A stretch of 64,000 nucleotides of DNA from Annulohypoxylon bovei var. microspora. Lineage: Eukaryota; Ascomycota; Sordariomycetes; Xylariales; Hypoxylaceae. Positions 1-12,794 of the stretch are shown here, in pieces; positions within the stretch are counted from its first letter, which is position 1; each line of letters starts with the position of its first letter. Made by a program: the position numbers and the translations under genes. The notes beneath the pieces are model-generated. The model made no database searches and was not told the origin of the DNA. It saw only the letters and a program-made list of their open reading frames with translations. The stretch spans positions 186,001-250,000 of the forward strand of contig MU405249.1 in the NCBI GenBank assembly GCA_022836615.1. Reading direction: 5' to 3'.

Positions 1-608
1 ACAACCCAAACTCGAGTAAACCACAGCCTTTTGATGATTTTGGCAAATGCTGCTAGCCGTGAAAACTCGGACCGGTCTCTAAATTTCCCAAACAGCTTTT
101 GTGCCGGCTCGTCATTGAAGCTTATGGTTTCGAGCGAGCCCCCAGCGGAGGTATACTGATGACAGGCCTGGGCAATATCTGAGGCCACCGAAATACCTGC
201 GTCGCTGTCCTCTCCTTCTTCGCCGAGCCATATGAGGACCTCTCTAGCTTTCGAGTAGATATCCTTCATACGACTCACCTGTCTTCCTCGTTCTTCATCA
301 TCGTTCTGATTTATACAGACTGCATCTACCCATACGGTTCTCTTCTCCGACGGGAAACGGAAGTGACGCAGAACCGTATCGAGGGTAACTCTGATGGCTA
401 ATGGCTTGCCGTTACATATAATATCGACTTTATCGCGAGTGTCACCCCAGACATAGGAGATTGCTTCGTAGGGAGGCGACTTGCCTATATCTCCGTGTTC
501 TAGAATGCATTCCAATGGTTGTTCCTTCGAACCGGGCAACAAGGTAAGGATCCGGAATTGGCTGCACTCAGGTTCGGTACCGAATGGGACGTAGCAATAA
601 GAGTCCAT
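1..608 (-). CDS. HET-domain (heterokaryon incompatibility) protein, 5' part only
   Basis: The reading frame opens at an ATG (608-606) and stays open for 202 codons until it runs off the left edge, so the C-terminal part is missing. The translated part carries the classical HET domain: an N-terminal YEAISYVWGD block (about residues 47-56) and a VWVDAVCINQND block (about residues 92-103), then the usual helix with RQVSRMKDIYSKA and a VLIWLG strand. HET proteins act in fungal non-self recognition after hyphal fusion and can trigger cell death; many paralogues have no known partner. The long-HET arrangement after WLG is typical of stand-alone HET proteins, but domains beyond the edge cannot be seen. 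No intron is visible in this part. Family assignment is secure; the specific role is unknown. Confidence 0.88.
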   Translation of the reverse strand, partial: MDSYCYVPFGTEPECSQFRILTLLPGSKEQPLECILEHGDIGKSPPYEAISYVWGDTRDKVDIICNGKPLAIRVTLDTVLRHFRFPSEKRTVWVDAVCINQNDDEERGRQVSRMKDIYSKAREVLIWLGEEGEDSDAGISVASDIAQACHQYTSAGGSLETISFNDEPAQKLFGKFRDRSEFSRLAAFAKIIKRLWFTRVWV

Positions 609-1668
609 TACCAGGTTAACGATGCCTCACTACTATACTGATTTCTTTTCTCCTTTTCTCTTGATATTACAATACCTTAACCGACGATCCATGAGTAAGG
701 AAACTAGGGACTTCATGGCTTTAATGTAGCCATGCTAGAAAGATGGCGAAGAAGCTCTTTACCGAAATCCATTTTTCTCTAGGCATTTTTTAGCAAAAGT
801 TTGCTACATTTGTATGATGACCAGCAGCTTTCGAAGCAAGGGATCTCGAAATAAAACAATTAGCTGGCGGCTATGACTATCACGGACGTAACACCACATC
901 ATGCAAGAAGCGCAAGAACTCCAGAAGATGCAAGTGCTAAGAGCTAGTAGATTAGATGGAGGATGAATAATACGATCAAAAATAGCCCTGGATATTACAG
1001 ATATAGGAGGACTTAGGGGGGTTTAAGGGAAGACAGAGGAATATTGGGAAGATAGAACATATATGCATAGTCAAAAAGTTATTTTCATGTTTTTTAAGTT
1101 TTACTAACAACTTGAATGTACAAGATCATCTGTAGTAGAATTTACATACATTTCGCTTTCAAGGTTCAGAATCTTCAAATAGTAGAGTTCATGTCGACAA
1201 TACTTCAAAGTTAATAATACAGTATATGCACACAGTACATACTTTGTAAAGGAAGCAGAGGAATAGAGTTTGATGTTCGCATGAAATGATTGGATAGAAT
1301 TTTCAATTTTCAATTCCCAACATTGAATGACATAATCTACTAGGGTACTTAGGTACCTACTAGTTCGTCGGTGGGCCAACGGGTGGGTCCGAAAGCCACA
1401 AGTACGGAAAGAGCTATGACCAGGATAAATATAAACAAGGAAAATACTAAACCGCGGTGACCTTGACTTGACCTTAACTCACATGTTAATCATCGAAATT
1501 ATTGAAACGTCACCGACACTTGAACAACTTTTTTAACATAAACAAATCGGTCAACGCGCGACCAATTTGGTTATTGAAAAGTTAATTCAAGTATCCAAGT
1601 AGGTCATTTCTTTTTTTCTATTTACTCTTTTACGATTTGGTGCACAATCACCATCACGATCTTCCACG
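609..1668. other. Intergenic, divergent promoters of HET gene and BRCT gene
   Basis: This spacer lies between the start of the leftward HET gene and the start of the rightward BRCT gene, so it should hold both promoters. It is AT-rich. I see no coding frame with recognisable protein, no repeat array and no RNA gene in it. Confidence 0.6.
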
Positions 1669-4600
1669 ATGGAAGTTGCAAGCCCACCCAAGCGTATGAC
1701 GCGTGCACGAGCAGCCGCGAAGGACGCTGCCAATGCCAATGCCAATGCATCTAAAGATGCTGCGGCCGCAACTTCGACCGTAGCTTCGACCAAATCTGCA
1801 AAGACGACATCTACCACCACCACTACTACCACCACCGCTGCAAGACCCACAACTACAACGCGCACCGCCACTAAGCGAAAGACGCGAGCCGATGATACAG
1901 AAGACGAAGACAATCATCAGACAGATGCCGAACAGCAAGGCACCATGAACAAGCCAGCCCGAACACGAGGACGACCCAAGAAGATTGCTGAGTCTCAACC
2001 TGAACAAGAATCCGCACCTAAGTCGGAAGCTTCAATTGAGACTACGTCCACTGCCTCGACTAAAGCTTCACGTGGCAGAGCTAAGAGGATTGCTACCTCC
2101 ACAACCACGACTACAACCCCTAACCCAGAGCCAGAGAAGTCTACGCGCACAAGAACGCGAACCCGAAAACCTACTACTACAACTACTACTACCCCCGATG
2201 AAGACAGCGACGGAGAGCCTGTCGCCAAACCTATGACCAAACCCACAACTAGGCCCGCCAGAAAGACGGCGCGCACTCGTGCTACATCAACTAGTAAATC
2301 ATCAACTAGTAAATCAGCAGCTAGCACTACTGCTAATGCCATTTCTACTGAACCCACTCCGGGTCTCAAGTCTGCCATCTCCAGACCTGCTTCTAGGATT
2401 GGAGGGATTGCTAAGAAATCGGTGGCCTTCCAAGAACCTGAGAAGGAGAACATGTTACCTCCCCCACCTCCTAAGACTAAGAGCAAGGCTGCCGAGCCTG
2501 CGACTGGCATGCGCGCAAAGCCTGTTCGCAAGCCCGCCGCCAGTGCGAGAACTACCAGAGCTAGTGCAAGAACAGCTACGAGTAGTGAGAAGAGAGACAA
2601 GTCTCCTCTGAGCCCTAAGAAGGATGCAGAGAATCGTTCATTGTCTCGAGACGCTGACTCGGATGACGAGCTTGCAACATTGGAGAAAACTCCACTTAAG
2701 CCCTTGATGAAGAGTCCTGTAAAGCCACCTAGCATGGCTAAGAAGCCCGATCTTCAACTACCTACTAAGGATGGGGAGGAGGACGTCAAGGAAGCTTCAG
2801 AGGCAACTAGTTCTTCAGTATTCGGCAGCCCTGCTCGTAGACCACCTTCGTCTCCTTTCAAGGATACCATGAAGTCACCAGCTAGAAAGGTAGAGGCCAT
2901 TCCATCCTTACTTTTCTCTTCCAACGACCAGGAGACTGCGCAATCTGCACCCAAACCTTCAATTCTCCAATCTCCTGCAAAGCGACCTCAGTTGTCGATT
3001 AAGTCACTTCAACCTCCTTCGCAGGAGTCTAATAACATTAGTCGCTCCCCGATTAAAATGTCTCTCTTGCAATCGCCTGCGAAGCGTCCTGCATCGCCCT
3101 TCAAGTTCCAGGGACACTCCGCGCCCATGTTCGACAACAGTCCCGATCGATTGTTCGCGCCTACCATTTCTTCCGCTGAAGAGAAGATGTCGAATCAAGA
3201 GGTGCAACAGCCTACTGAGCAGCCGGATGCTATGGAGACCGAAGATGAGATCGTAATGAATGAGGAAGTTGAAGAGGATCAAGTTGAACCCGAGTCTCCA
3301 TCACTGCTCGTTTACCCAGACCGTTTGTCTTTCCCAGGTCGTTTGTCCGCCGTCCTCCCCCGACACGCGGACCCAGCCCTTCGAAACAACCCGATTCCAG
3401 CTAAGGACCTGGAGATGACTCTGGTTGAGCCTGCCACAATCGAGCCAGTCGAAGTCAAAGAGGAGCCTGTATTCAAAGCCGTAGCTGAGGAGCCAGAGGA
3501 CGATCCTATGGAGGTTGACGAAGTTGAGGCAAAGGAAGAGGATGTTCCTAACCCGACACAAACCACACCTTCTCAATCGCTGCCCAAGCCAGTTGCCAAT
3601 TCGGCTTTTGGGCTACGAGCCAAGGACTTGGTGGATCACGAGGCGTCCGACTCCGAGGACGAACTTGCGTCTAGTGGAAAGGCGGTTTCCAAGTATCAGG
3701 ATGACACAACTTTTACTCTGAGCGCTGTCCCAGCAACTCCTACGCCTAGCACTTACAAAGTCTCTCGAACAATGCCATCTAGCGCAGTCAAGGCGGCGAG
3801 CCGTGCTATTCGATCTGTCTCGAAGGGATCTAAGTTTGGTGGCTTCGCTCCTCTTGCTGGTCAATTGCCCGATTGGAAAGCCTCAAGCCCATTGAAGCAG
3901 GGCACCTCTCAGCAGATGTTGTCGCCCACTCTTAAGGATGAAGGGTTTTCGCTGCTTAAGGAGAGCGACACCGAAACGACCAAGTCTACGCCATCTAGAG
4001 GATTCTTCGATGAAGAGATGAAGATTCGCGCTGATATGGAAAACCAAGCCGCTATTGAGGCTGCCCTCGAGGCAGAGATCGACGCGATGTACGGGGATCC
4101 GGAGTTCGACAATCTCCCCATCACGGAAGAAGATGTGCTACTTGCTTATGAAGCAAATGAGATGTCTCTTATTGAGGAAGACGCGATCTCAGAAGCTAGC
4201 CAGGAGTATGGAGACGAAAACGCCGTTCCCATTGACCCGGTGCTTCTAGGATCGAATGCTGGTGCACGTCGTCTCGATCCGGTGACTCCAAGCCGACCAT
4301 CCGCGCCCAGACCCTTCCACACAATCTCTAAGGTGCCGCTGAAGCCGGCGGACGATTCCACTCCCAGAATCGTGAAGAAGCGCAGTGCGAGTGTGTCAAA
4401 GCTTCCCCCCAACGACCGCCCGGGCGGTCTTTTTAGAAACGCGACTGTCATTTCGTACTCTCCCACTAAGGATTCTTCCAAGATGGACATTGATGAAGAG
4501 GACGAACCTCAGTACCCTCCGGTCACTCCTTCGAAGTCTGACATCTGGACCTCGATGGGCACTCCAGCTCGTACTCCCCGTCGAGACTTGAACACTGCTT

Positions 4601-5502
4601 TGCTCCGAGGTGCTGTCGTCTTCGTTGACGTACACACGAGCGACGGCGCAGATGCTAGCACTGTTTTTGTTGAACTTCTCACGCAGATGGGCGCTCGTTG
4701 CGTTAAGAGTTGGTCTTGGAATCCCACCAGCCCTAACAATACCGATGGCTCGGCAGCCAAGGTGGGAATTACACACGTCGTCTACAAGGATGGAGGCAAG
4801 CGAACATTGGAGAAGGTCCGAGAGTCCGGCGGTGTTGTACAGTGCGTCGGCGTAGGCTGGGTCTTGGAGTAAGTCAACCATTCTTGATTATTCTACGATT
4901 ACGATACTAACATTCTATCTAGTTGTGAACGCGAGAACGAGTGGCTCGATGAGTCGCCCTACTACGTTGACACTTCACTCATACCCCGCGGGGGACACAA
5001 CCGCCGAAAGAGTATGGAGCCCAAGGCTCTCGCGAACTACAACGGCACGCTGGTTACCCCCATCAAGCAGACCGGAGGATCTGCCCGCGAGTGCCAGACG
5101 GTACCGAACAACCACATCAGCCGCAGAGACAGCACGGCTTGGATGCACACCCCCTCAGACCACGACGAGGACGAGGATGCGCCTGGAGAGCACGACTGGG
5201 ACAAGGAGATTAGCATGCTCACCCCGGTGCCCAAGACGCCCGCCCCCGAGGCCGTCCGGCGATTCGCGCTGGACGTCACGCCCGACTCTCCCAGCACGGA
5301 GAACAGCTACGGCGACTTCTCCCCGGAGAAGGAGCTACTAACACGCACATGCCCTCCCAAGAGCGCGTACGCTGACATGGGCGAGGGTATTATCAAGCGC
5401 GAGAAGGACCAGGGCATCCTGATGCGCCTCATGGCCGCTCGACGCAAGAGCCTCCAGTTCGCACCCAAGATCGCGAGTCCCCTTTCGAAGGCATGGAATT
5501 AG
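1669..5502 (+). CDS. BRCT-domain nuclear protein, Ser/Thr/Lys-rich (microcephalin-like)
   Basis: Two exons, 1669..4868 and 4923..5502, encode 1259 residues; the 54-nt intron has GTAAGT, a GATACTAAC branch site and TAG, and joining it restores the BRCT signature WVLDCERENEWLDE. The first ~650 residues are low-complexity, rich in Ala, Thr, Lys and Pro, with many S-P-x-K/R sites (for example SPVK, SPARR, SPFK, SPAKR, SPIK) that fit phosphorylation by cyclin-dependent kinase. A conserved acidic helical block (about residues 785-860, including ITEEDVLLAYEANEMSL) precedes one BRCT domain at about residues 977-1090. BRCT domains bind phosphopeptides in DNA-damage and chromosome-condensation proteins; a single C-terminal-proximal BRCT with a basic N-terminus resembles fungal microcephalin-like proteins, but that is inference. 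The ATG at 1669 is the first in frame, and the early frame looks genuinely coding because its bias is Ala/Thr-rich throughout. Confidence 0.85.
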
Positions 5503-8500
5503 GATGATACTCCAGCGGAAGGGGAGAACGGAACGTAATGAAGGGTAGCATGCATTTTCCGGTGTTGTTGATCAAAGATTCACATGAAGGCGTTAAGGGG
5601 TTACGGCTAGGGTAATCAAAACTCCCCATGGTACGGAGGTGTCGTTCGTTATTCGCCAAGGGGTGACGGGCCTGTCACGCTAACTACTACATCACGGACT
5701 CGGGGCGAGTCCGCACGGCGTTCTAAGTGTGTTTATTGTTTGCTTGTCTGTACGCGTTGCGCGTGCGTGTTGGAACTTGCGTTCAGTCTGTCAGAATTCG
5801 ATGCCATGGCGCTGCTGCTGTTACGCACCGCCGCCTCGGCCTCGAAATGGGAATGGAATGATATCTAAACGATGCTGGGTATGTGATGAAAGTGAAGTGA
5901 AGTGAAGTGACCGTAAGGCTGTGATGGGGGTGATGACCAAACTACCTACTCAGGTATAATGCCTAGGACCTATGTTAACTACCCAGTACATAATGTACAA
6001 CATCCATCCTCGTAGTCTTCACATGAAGTTGAATTAAGTCCTGGTAAGTCTTTACCTGGGTCAATGTAGGTGTTCGCTATAAGAGCTTAGCGTCTCGCGA
6101 AAGCAAGGCAATTGTTTGATCTACCATCGCCACCGTCCGTCTTCCAACTTTCCATTTCTTCCCTGTACCCGCCAGGAACGGCCCGGTCAAATCCATCCCA
6201 CCCTACGGGAAAGGCTCACGGTACATACTGTAGGTAGTACATACCGGCATGTAAGAGGCTTGCGTCGATTACCTAAACCCATCCCTATCGTGTACATACC
6301 AAGACCTGAAGTTAGGGGTTGGTTGCAATTTCGGACCGCAACAGTTAGGTAGTCCCGCTGTCCCGTATCCCGTACATAGAGTTTATCCCGTATACTTACT
6401 TGTATATTATGTTATATGCTGCTTTATATGTTAGGCATGTTGAGTAACGATCGGTTTTTTATTCCCGCGGGTACATCAGGTAAACTAATCGGTCCGGCGC
6501 TGGGTATAACGGATACGACGGCTACTTATCTGCTACATGGCAAACAGCACAAGTTACTTGTGGCGACGAAAATGAAAATTTTTTACTCTCTAGGTAGTTT
6601 TCGATGAGGGAGATGGCGATATTTTGAGGTGTGGTTTTCGTATAGGTAGGTGGGTACATATGTACGAAGAGGCTTTTTTTTTTCTATTTTGTCGCCTCTT
6701 TTTTTTCTTTTCATTCTCTTTTGTGTGTGTTCGTGGGTTGTACGAGAGGGCTGGGCTGGGATTTGAGCTGGCTGCGAGTTACATACGCAAGCTGATAGGT
6801 TGGATGCATGGTGAGATTCGCTCTTTTCTTTCATTTTATCTCGATTTCCAAGTAGTTCTAACCAATCCTTTTCCACCAGACTCTCTTTTTTTTTTCTTTC
6901 CTCTTTTCAACAATTTGATCTTTTTAGATGAGATAAACTAGCCAATAGCCGTCACGATCCCTTAGTAGGTAAGCGTTTAGCCCGTTACCTATAAACACCC
7001 CCGCCAACCAATAGCCTTGCTTCGTATTTCTATTAGGTCCTGGAGGCTACAGTGCCTCCAGGGCTAGGTTTAGTTACCCTGGGGGGCTAGGTATGGATGT
7101 AGGTAGTGTGCTACCCCAGGCTGCCCAGGTAGCCTACCTATGTACAAAATCCCATTCCCATCACCGTCCATCCTACATACCAAGGAAGCAAATAAACCAA
7201 CTTTCCCATGTTGCCTGTAACCAACAAACCTCCCCCCCGGACCTTGCAACGAACCAATCGTCGTCCCGGGGTAACCAAACCCACCAATCGCTCGCCAATC
7301 CAAGGCCTGGAGATTATGCATAGTCCTTTGGTCCAGATGGGGAGGATGGAGATGTTACACTACATCGCAGTACAGTACATGACGGCGTATGTGTGTAAAA
7401 TATGTAGGTAGGTATGGTATGGCAATATGGTAATATGGTAAATTGGTAATACCTACCTACATATGTAAGGTAAGGTGTTGGGCGTCCAAGGCACAGGTAG
7501 CCGCACCATTAACATACCATTTAGCGGCTTGTGTAATGCCATCACAATTCGTAGGTACCGAGGCATGTGTGTATTTGCATGTGTCAAATATGTATACGAC
7601 CTACATATGTATATCTAGGTAGGTAGTTATATGTATTTAGATGTATGTATTTGGATATATGTACGTTCGTAAGGTGGCGGCGCCGACGGTAGTCGCGATG
7701 AGCTGGAAAACGTCGCAAAGTGTCGGCTTGGCCACCGATGGGGGTATTCCGCACTGTCGGTATATACGTACCTAGGTACCTATGCGTGTGTGTAGCACGA
7801 GTCGTGCTGAAGGATCCGACTTACTCTCCCTTCTACTTCTACGAAGACAACACGCCTACAATACATGCCTAATGTCAGATAGGTAGGTTGTAAGGCAATA
7901 GGGGTGGGTGGGTGGGTGAGCAGCGCGGGTAAGCACCACGTGCGAGTTTGGAAGCTCGCGGGCAGCTTCTAGAAGCCATCGTGGGGTGGATGCGGCACCG
8001 GGTACGTTGAGGTTGAGGTTTGAGGGAAAGGAGGCGTATGCACGTCACGCATCACTCGCACAATCTAGCCCATCCCTTACACACCACCCAGATACCCGTC
8101 CCGTCTACTTCCTAAGACATCCATACCGGAAATTTCCATCACCTAACCAATCTACCTTCAGCTTAGCTCTGATACCGTATCATTGAACCAAATTCCCGGC
8201 AGGCAACTCGTTTACAAGAGCGAGCAGCCGTATCCTACTTCATCTATCTTACACGACACTACCTGCCCGAGACGGATTGGCTGGTTTTTGAAGATCCGGC
8301 ACCTAGCTAGAAGTCAGCTTATGGCTAGATACTAGGTAGGTAGGTTGAAAGGTAAGTACCTAGGTAGATAGGTATTCTCATATTACTATTTAAATTCAAT
8401 GATATTATATCTATCTACGATACACTATGCTACGAGGCCCTATACGTAGTATTTAAGTATAGCTGATGTATGCTTGGTCTGTAATAGGATGTGCTTAGAC

Positions 8501-9622
8501 TAGGTATGTAGGTACGTGGTGTAAGGTCGATCAATGCCTTTGGCTTGCTGACGGTCTTGTTTATGTTGAGTGTTGAGTGCTAAGTGCTGGGGATTAAGAG
8601 TCCCCGAGAGCAAAATATCCGGGTAACAACCAAAATTAAAGGCGTATATCGTGTAACAAGAATCCGCAACCCAGCGTAGTATACCGGCCGAGTTGATGAA
8701 TAGCCATAGTTAGGTACCCGAGCGAGGATCATACAAGAACCAAGAGCCTTTCGAATCCACGCCGATCTCCCTAGGCCACGACATCAACACCACGCAGTTA
8801 CGTAGACATAACTTCCAGCTTCCCAAACACGTAACTACCTACGTAGAATTTTCCGTGTCCATCAAGAGCAGATAAGTAAGGGCTCCCCCATTTTTTGTCC
8901 CATTTCGAATCCATCCCGCTATGTGCCTAACCTAAAGGTACCTATACTGTATATTCCTCCCTCCCCCTTTAAAGTCAGCCCTTCTCCCGACATAGAGTCC
9001 CGTGGTATCACGTATATATTAGTAAAATTCCGAAACCACCCACACCCATCGCCATGCTGATCATATTGTACAAAAAGGCAACTCCCAAACGCAAAACAAC
9101 AATAAGCCTTATCTTTTGCCTCGTGGGTCGCGTGCGTCCCAGATGCTACCTCGAAACGCCTGCCAAGTTTTTGGAGAACTGCCGTTTTTCTCTTCCCGAC
9201 AGAAAACTAATTTGCCATAGATCGACCGCCGCCCGATCTTACCCCTGGCCTAGATCCCCAATCATACGCGTACCAAGACGTTTTGTATAAACAGTTCATC
9301 AGTGTCTTCACACGTCATGGCTAGATCTCTCCCCTGGTAAATGATACGTTTTTCTGCTACCCTTTTCGTCTCCGTCGTATCCGAGCTTGCCAATTCAGTT
9401 CATAACCCCTGTTGTACATGTCATGGTTAAAACAGATAAAATCTATATATAGCAGATTGTAGATGAGTAAGAAATGCGTGGGGATAGTTAACGTTTGCCA
9501 TGGATTGTCGTCAAACCTTCTTTTCACCTGATCGCTAGTTGTTCTGAGATCCTGAGATCACAATCGTTACGAAGAAAGAAGGTGGTATCTGGGTGGGTGC
9601 TCGTTAGGTCGGCATAGCTGGC
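5503..9622. other. Long intergenic stretch between convergent genes
   Basis: About 4.1 kb between the 3' ends of the BRCT gene and the Zn2Cys6 factor, so it should mainly hold two 3' UTRs. It contains a short (AGTGA)4 tandem at 5891-5910, T-rich tracts near 6670-6720 and 6885-6900, several TAGGTAGGTA words (near 7408, 7615, 7881 and 8335) and palindromic GTACCTAGGTAC at 7768-7779. Open frames here are short and unrecognisable. No tRNA, rRNA or transposon coding sequence was found. Confidence 0.6.
7901..7916 (+). other. Putative G-quadruplex (four G-tracts, single-T loops)
   Basis: The + strand reads GGGGTGGGTGGGTGGG: four runs of at least three G separated by single T loops. This arrangement is known to form very stable parallel quadruplexes in vitro. 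It sits in intergenic DNA between two convergent genes, so a role in transcript 3' ends or replication is only speculation. Confidence 0.6.
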
Positions 9623-12600
9623 TTAGCGGCGCTTGACTGGCTCTGAGATCGAAGTGCCGCTGTCGTAATCCCAACGTCGCTTGAGGCCACCCTCGTAGAC
9701 GCTAGCAACCGATTCTTGCCACATAGCCGGGGTGACGAACGATTGCATGGGAGGGGCTGTATACTGTTGATGCGGCAAAGCCTGCGTTACGGACGGCAGT
9801 GAACTGCCTCCAAGTTGAATATCCTGAGAAGTCGGGATTTCGGGGGCACCTGAAGATGAACCAACACTTAGAGAACTGGACTGAGGAGCCACAGAAGTTG
9901 GCTGAGATTGGATTTGTTGCGTACCGAAAGTCGTGTTCCACTGACTACTCCATCGTCAGCAAAAAGAAAATTACAAAACAAAACATAGAAATTATCAAGG
10001 ACAAGCATTCATGTATTATGTACTCACTCAAATAGACGTGCGGGATTCCATGCGGCATGGTCTCCCAATGACATTCCACCCGCAAGGGTCGAGGCCTGCA
10101 CACTCTGGCCAGGAGTCATCAGGGAGAGCGACTGTGCAGAAGGAGAGTCACTTTTGTTGTCCGCCGAACTGGCAGAAATGGGTGTGATAGGATGGTTGGC
10201 ATAACTAACTTGCTGACCAGCGTGCGAATCCATGCTAGGATCCATCGAGCTTGTCTGGAGCATGGGCGGCTTGAACGTGTTCGCGGTAGGCGGGCTCGAA
10301 TGGCTACTAGGATGCGGGCTTCCGTAGGGGAAGCTCGGTTTCAAAACGAATGGTTTCCTAACGTCAGCTGAGAAGGCCTCTCGTACGGCGTCAATTTGCT
10401 TCAGCATTTCCGGCAGTGGCCAAGAGTGCATTGTCTTCTCTAGAATTCTCATGTGCCTGGTGAAGTAGTCCCGCGCATCAGTGTTAAGCTCCGGGTCAGG
10501 GGAAGTCAACGCAACCTATACAGACTAATGTTAGTCTTCAATTTGTACCTAGTTATACCCTTGTAGAACATAAAAAATCCGATATTGACGCACAAGATGG
10601 AGTACAATGCAAGAAAGAATGGCATAGATTGTAAAGCTGATGCCTCGTTGCATGCATTGGAGTCCGCTCAAGCCGAACGACTGCAGCATCGATTCCTGAA
10701 GACGACAGAGTGCCTTCGCAGACGAGTAGCAAAGGCACATGTGCGATTTCCACTGCCCGTCAGGACCCATCGGCTCCAGGAAAGATAGCTGGGGTCGATG
10801 AAGGATAATGATACTCAAATAATAGTACGAGTGCATATTCCCGATCAGATGTGACGGGAGCCACGGCGGCGATCCGTCCTGCGGAAACGTAAGACGTAGA
10901 TCAGCCGGCAGTTCGCCCATCCAGCCCGTTATGGACGGGTTGAGCTGGACTAATTCGGGATCGATACCCCAATCCTTCTTCTTCTTGATCTTTGCGTAGA
11001 CGGAGTTCACCTTGTTGAGGTTCCTGGCGATACGAGAAAGATATGCAAAATTCCGACTAGCATGATATTCGGTCTCCTCGCAACCAGGCATAAGTCTCGG
11101 AACGCTGAAATCAACGGAGTCCGGATCTACGGACGTGTCTTGTCGTCCTAAATCACGTTTAGAACCGCGAACAATTAACTGGTCAGGGAGCCAAGCATTC
11201 TTACCTTGAGGTGCGGCTATCATAATCTCGCACACGAAGATGGTTTGCCATATACGGCTCTTCGTAATGCACTCAGCCGGTGTAGAACCGCATGATCTAC
11301 CAGCTCTGTGGTCGTCGAAATGTTCATCAAGTCCCAGATCTTTAGCCATGGCGACACAATGCACAATCGACATCCAAGATCTATAGTAGTAGCCACGTTT
11401 CGGCGAAGCTTCCCTTGCCTTCAAGATAATCAGCAGAGCCTGGAGAGTGCTCAAGCGCGGTACATCCATGAAAGAATCGGCATGTTCTATTCGAAATTAG
11501 CCAGTTATACTATACGAGTTAGTTATCGATCTGGGCCCTTACTTGAAGCGAGAGCGATCCACTGCTGTCCTTGAGCTGGCTCGTCGGCGAGACGACCAGC
11601 CACTGCGAAAATTGCTTCTAACAGCAAAGGAGATATTGACTCTCGATTCGTATGCCACTGGTGGTATAGTTGAGTTTTATTTAGAACCGGAACATAGGGG
11701 TGTACGTTAGTGAAATAGAGGTCAAAATAGTGCAAGATAGTCCCGTCATCTGGCATTAGTTCCGGAGGTATGCGTATCTTCAGACCGGGCCCTGATGGCA
11801 TTGGTGGTAGTATACTCTTGAAATCATCTGCGTCCTCAACAGCAGGTTCCTCCTCCAGCCCCGCAAGGTACGTCTTGTTGTTCAAATACGGGGCTTGAAG
11901 CAATTAGCAACATTAAACTAAAGAATTTAAAAGCAAAACCAACCTGTGCCTGCTTCGTCAACTTTAAGAGCCCCTAGAATATCGGCGAGGTCGCCCTGGC
12001 CGTACGAATCTTGGTGGTAAGACTCGGGAGACGATTCAGAATGTGCGGAATGATGGTGCATGGGCGGAGTCGGGAACACGCTGGCAGATGCATAGGACTG
12101 ATCCAAAACGCCTACTTGAGAGGACATAGTCGAATACTGAAGTTGATTTGGTGGTGGCGGCGGGTCTCCGTACGGCATGGGAGGATAGACGGCTTGATGT
12201 TCGGGATAAGGGCCGGGAGTTGGATACATGACGGACTTCGACTGAGCTCCCATCATGGAGGATTGCGCTTGTTGCTGAGGCATAGACATTTGTCTAAAAC
12301 TACTTTGGCCAGAAGCGATTTCGTACTCAGATTGCGAAGTTTCATAAGAGTCGGTCGGCGACCCTTCATACTGGCCATTAGGTCTCACGCAGTGGAGCTT
12401 TAGCCGGATACAGGCCGAGCATGGCCAAGTATTTGTTGTCGCAGCATCGCATTTAATTTTTCTCCTCCTACAACCCTCACAAGCTCTCATCACTAACAAC
12501 GGGTGGTCCTGTTAGTTACGATCGTTCCGTCATAAATTTTTAGCATTCTGATGTCCATACCCTTCAACCGTTTATGTCGGTTATGTTCGTCCACGAATAC

Positions 12601-12794
12601 ATAATCTACGAGACAAACAGGTTAGAACAAGCCGTTTATGATCGAATATAGAATATAGGATATTTTTCATGGATCGCACTTTTCTGAGTCTCCCTAGGTG
12701 GCTGATAAGTCTGAGGCGCAAATGAGAATGAATTTAAGGACGAGTTGGAGCTCTGAGGCAGCAGCCTCCGAACGGACTGATCGTTATTCGACAT
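9623..12794 (-). CDS. Zn2Cys6 transcription factor with fungal-specific TF domain
   Basis: The gene reads on the minus strand as eight exons: 12794-12680, 12605-12561, 12492-11944, 11893-11543, 11486-11205, 11147-10594, 10515-10028 and 9944-9623, giving 901 residues with all phases consistent. The Zn2Cys6 binuclear cluster (RACEGCRRRKIKCD then WPCSACIRLKLHC) begins near residue 55, immediately after a YVFVDEHNRHKRLKV block that becomes continuous only when the small 45-nt exon is included. A Gln/Pro/Ser-rich linker follows, then the fungal-specific transcription factor middle homology domain (roughly residues 270-560, with DLYFTNVHPYVPVLNKTQLY and GYYYRSWMSIVHCVAMAKDLGL). The C-terminus is Ser/Pro-rich. 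It should bind CGG-type sites in the nucleus; targets are unknown. Intron 11148-11204 is 57 nt and stop-free. The first exon rests on one GTGCGA donor, its weakest junction. I do not recognise a named orthologue. Confidence 0.85.

Noticed and set aside
1995..2735. Long minus-strand frame opposite the BRCT gene
   Set aside because: Antisense of a Thr/Ala/Lys-rich coding region; the Val/Leu/Gly-rich translation is a compositional shadow.
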